From positions 62,001-126,000 of the forward strand of contig JAUICH010000016.1 of the NCBI GenBank assembly GCA_030427505.1: a DNA stretch of 64,000 bases, written 5' to 3'. Origin of the DNA: Verrucomicrobiia bacterium. GTDB taxonomy: Bacteria; Verrucomicrobiota; Verrucomicrobiia; Verrucomicrobiales; DEV007. Below are positions 62,972 to 64,000 of this stretch, in pieces (the first letter of the stretch is position 1; every line of letters begins with the position of its first letter). The position numbers and the translations under genes are program-made. The notes under the pieces were generated by a model. That model was not told where the DNA came from and ran no database searches. It saw only the letters and a list, made by a program, of their open reading frames with translations.

Positions 62972-62988
62972 AAGGTAAATCTCTGGTC

Positions 62989-63018
62989 CAGGCGGGCAGC
63001 CGCGAAAGCTCCCGCCTG
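62989..63018 (+). terminator. Hairpin after the DUF1553 gene
   Basis: CAGGCGGG (62989-62996) pairs with CCCGCCTG (63011-63018), 17 bp after the stop codon. No T-run. Confidence 0.35.
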
Positions 63019-63064
63019 CTCTTCAGTGTCAGTTGGTACTATTCGAAGCTGAAAAGCGGACAAC

Positions 63065-63094
63065 AAAAAGGCGGGCCGGGTGGCTCGCCTTTTT
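63065..63094. terminator. Bidirectional rho-independent terminator
   Basis: A5-GGCGGGCC (63065-63077) pairs with GGCTCGCC-T5 (63082-63094) around a GGGT loop. It can end the plus-strand DUF1501 operon and the minus-strand hydrolase gene alike. The sequence between 63095 and 63212 shows no gene. Confidence 0.85.
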
Positions 63095-63212
63095 GTTTGT
63101 GATCCAGATCTTTGTTCGGGAACCGGCCGCGTCTCTCTTGCTTTCGCCCCAGGCGGAATCCTTCGTCCCTGTTCCGTGACCGGGTCTGAAGGAAAAGAGC
63201 TTTGCCTTTTTC

Positions 63213-63950
63213 TTAAGCCGCCGTGGTCGACTTCAGCCAGTTCGACACCGCCTCGCACATGGCCTGTTCGGCGTCTTCGGCGAATACGTGGTTGGATCCG
63301 GGCAGTTGCACGAAAGCTTTGGGTTCGCTCGCTTCATCAAAGATATCGTGGCTTTCCTGAATCGGAACCACGTCGTCTTCCGTGCCGTGTACCAGCAGCC
63401 AGGGCACGGAAATGTCCTTTGCCAAGCCCAGCACATCTCCGATAGACTTCATGTCCTCCACGAAGGTGCTGGAAAGGGGGCATTCTTCATCGTCCCACAT
63501 GAAACCGTCATCCGGCGTCTGGTCGCCGAACTCCACTTCTTGGAATTTACCGGTGTAAACCATCCCGGCCAGAGAGATGAGAAAGTCGATCCGCTTGTCT
63601 TGGGATGCCGCGATCACCCCCACGGCTCCGCCCATGCTGTGACCAGCGTAAACGATCTTGGCATAGCCTTCGGCTTTTGCCGCGTCGATGACCGCACCCA
63701 GGTCTTTGACTTCCTTGGAAATGGTGGAGTCGCGGAAATCGCCCTCGCTGTCGCCATTTCCGGAAAAGGAAAACCGCAGGGCATTGAATCCGCCCGCGGC
63801 CAGGGTGTCCGCCAGGGCGATGGCCCAAGGGCGGTCTTTGTTGCCAGTCACCCCGTGACCAATGATGACGAGCAGGCCTTTCCGGGAGGCGTCACCGTGA
63901 AAGGCGTAGTCGAGCTTTTCGTTCTGAGAGTTCCGGATTTCGGTGTCCAT
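63213..63950 (-). CDS. Alpha/beta hydrolase (serine esterase type)
   Basis: A 245-aa cytoplasmic enzyme. Nucleophile elbow YAGHSMGGAVG, oxyanion region VIIGHGVTGNKDRPW, acid residue in LLVHGTEDDVVP and catalytic His in PGSNHVFAE. It resembles the YqiA/dienelactone-like and 2-hydroxymuconate group of esterases, substrate unknown. It is convergent with the DUF1501 operon across the bidirectional terminator. Confidence 0.9.
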   Translation of the reverse strand: MDTEIRNSQNEKLDYAFHGDASRKGLLVIIGHGVTGNKDRPWAIALADTLAAGGFNALRFSFSGNGDSEGDFRDSTISKEVKDLGAVIDAAKAEGYAKIVYAGHSMGGAVGVIAASQDKRIDFLISLAGMVYTGKFQEVEFGDQTPDDGFMWDDEECPLSSTFVEDMKSIGDVLGLAKDISVPWLLVHGTEDDVVPIQESHDIFDEASEPKAFVQLPGSNHVFAEDAEQAMCEAVSNWLKSTTAA

Positions 63951-64000
63951 GGGGGAAGGGAGAGATTGAGGGTTCAGGGGGGATAGAGAGAGGGACAGGG

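Overview
The window is about 60% GC and reads as a chromosomal segment of a PVC-superphylum bacterium, most likely a Verrucomicrobiota member. The support is a DUF1501 / pre-peptidase / PSCyt1-DUF1549-DUF1553 surface-protein operon at the right end, a large SGNH/propeller/HEAT/cupredoxin protein, an AraC regulator with a PocR-like sensor domain and DUF1080-type secreted proteins, all next to a Gram-negative core gene set. No rRNA, tRNA, CRISPR array, prophage or intact transposon was seen. Gene density is high and most genes lie in short co-directional runs.

Left part (1-17.4 kb). A PilT-like motor ATPase runs off the left edge, preceded on the minus strand by small membrane proteins of the YqjD/YqjE type and an IF-1-like protein. 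A 98-bp three-way-junction inverted repeat lies between the YqjD- and YqjE-like genes. From 3.1 to 11.6 kb is a complete cbb3 oxidase operon: CcoS-like protein, a fused CcoN-CcoO, CcoQ, a monoheme CcoP, CcoG, a small membrane protein, a TauE/SafE-DsbD_2 protein and the copper ATPase CcoI. Then come CbpA/CbpM, an orphan LuxR-type response regulator, a PocR-AraC regulator, two exported proteins of unknown function and a D-lactate dehydrogenase.

Middle (17.4-38 kb). A minus-strand group (GNAT, M20 carbamoylase, isochorismatase-like hydrolase) looks like nitrogen scavenging from carbamoyl compounds. Next is a nucleotide operon purD-purE-pyrR-pyrB-pyrC-pyrF-pyrE, followed by msrB. A divergent AT-rich promoter separates purD from a membrane protein with a cysteine-rich tail. 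Then come an esterase-propeller fusion, an exported unknown, a bacterial LRR protein, a second LRR protein of eukaryotic ribonuclease-inhibitor style with an aldo-keto reductase, a DUF1905/YdeI-like protein, and ilvB/ilvN.

Right part (38-64 kb). A divergent arsenate-resistance locus has arsR-arsC fusion plus arsC on one side and GAPDH plus ArsJ on the other. It is followed by an exported unknown, tcdA, and a minus-strand run of HAD phosphatase, mannosylfructose/sucrose-phosphate synthase-like glycosyltransferase, GH100-like glycosidase, sufE and tatD. The first three genes look like a non-reducing-disaccharide (osmolyte) pathway with its own hydrolase. The rest is secreted and surface biology: the cupredoxin fusion, an FkbM methyltransferase, DUF1080-like and propeller-type exported proteins, the DUF1501 operon, and an alpha/beta hydrolase facing it across a bidirectional terminator.
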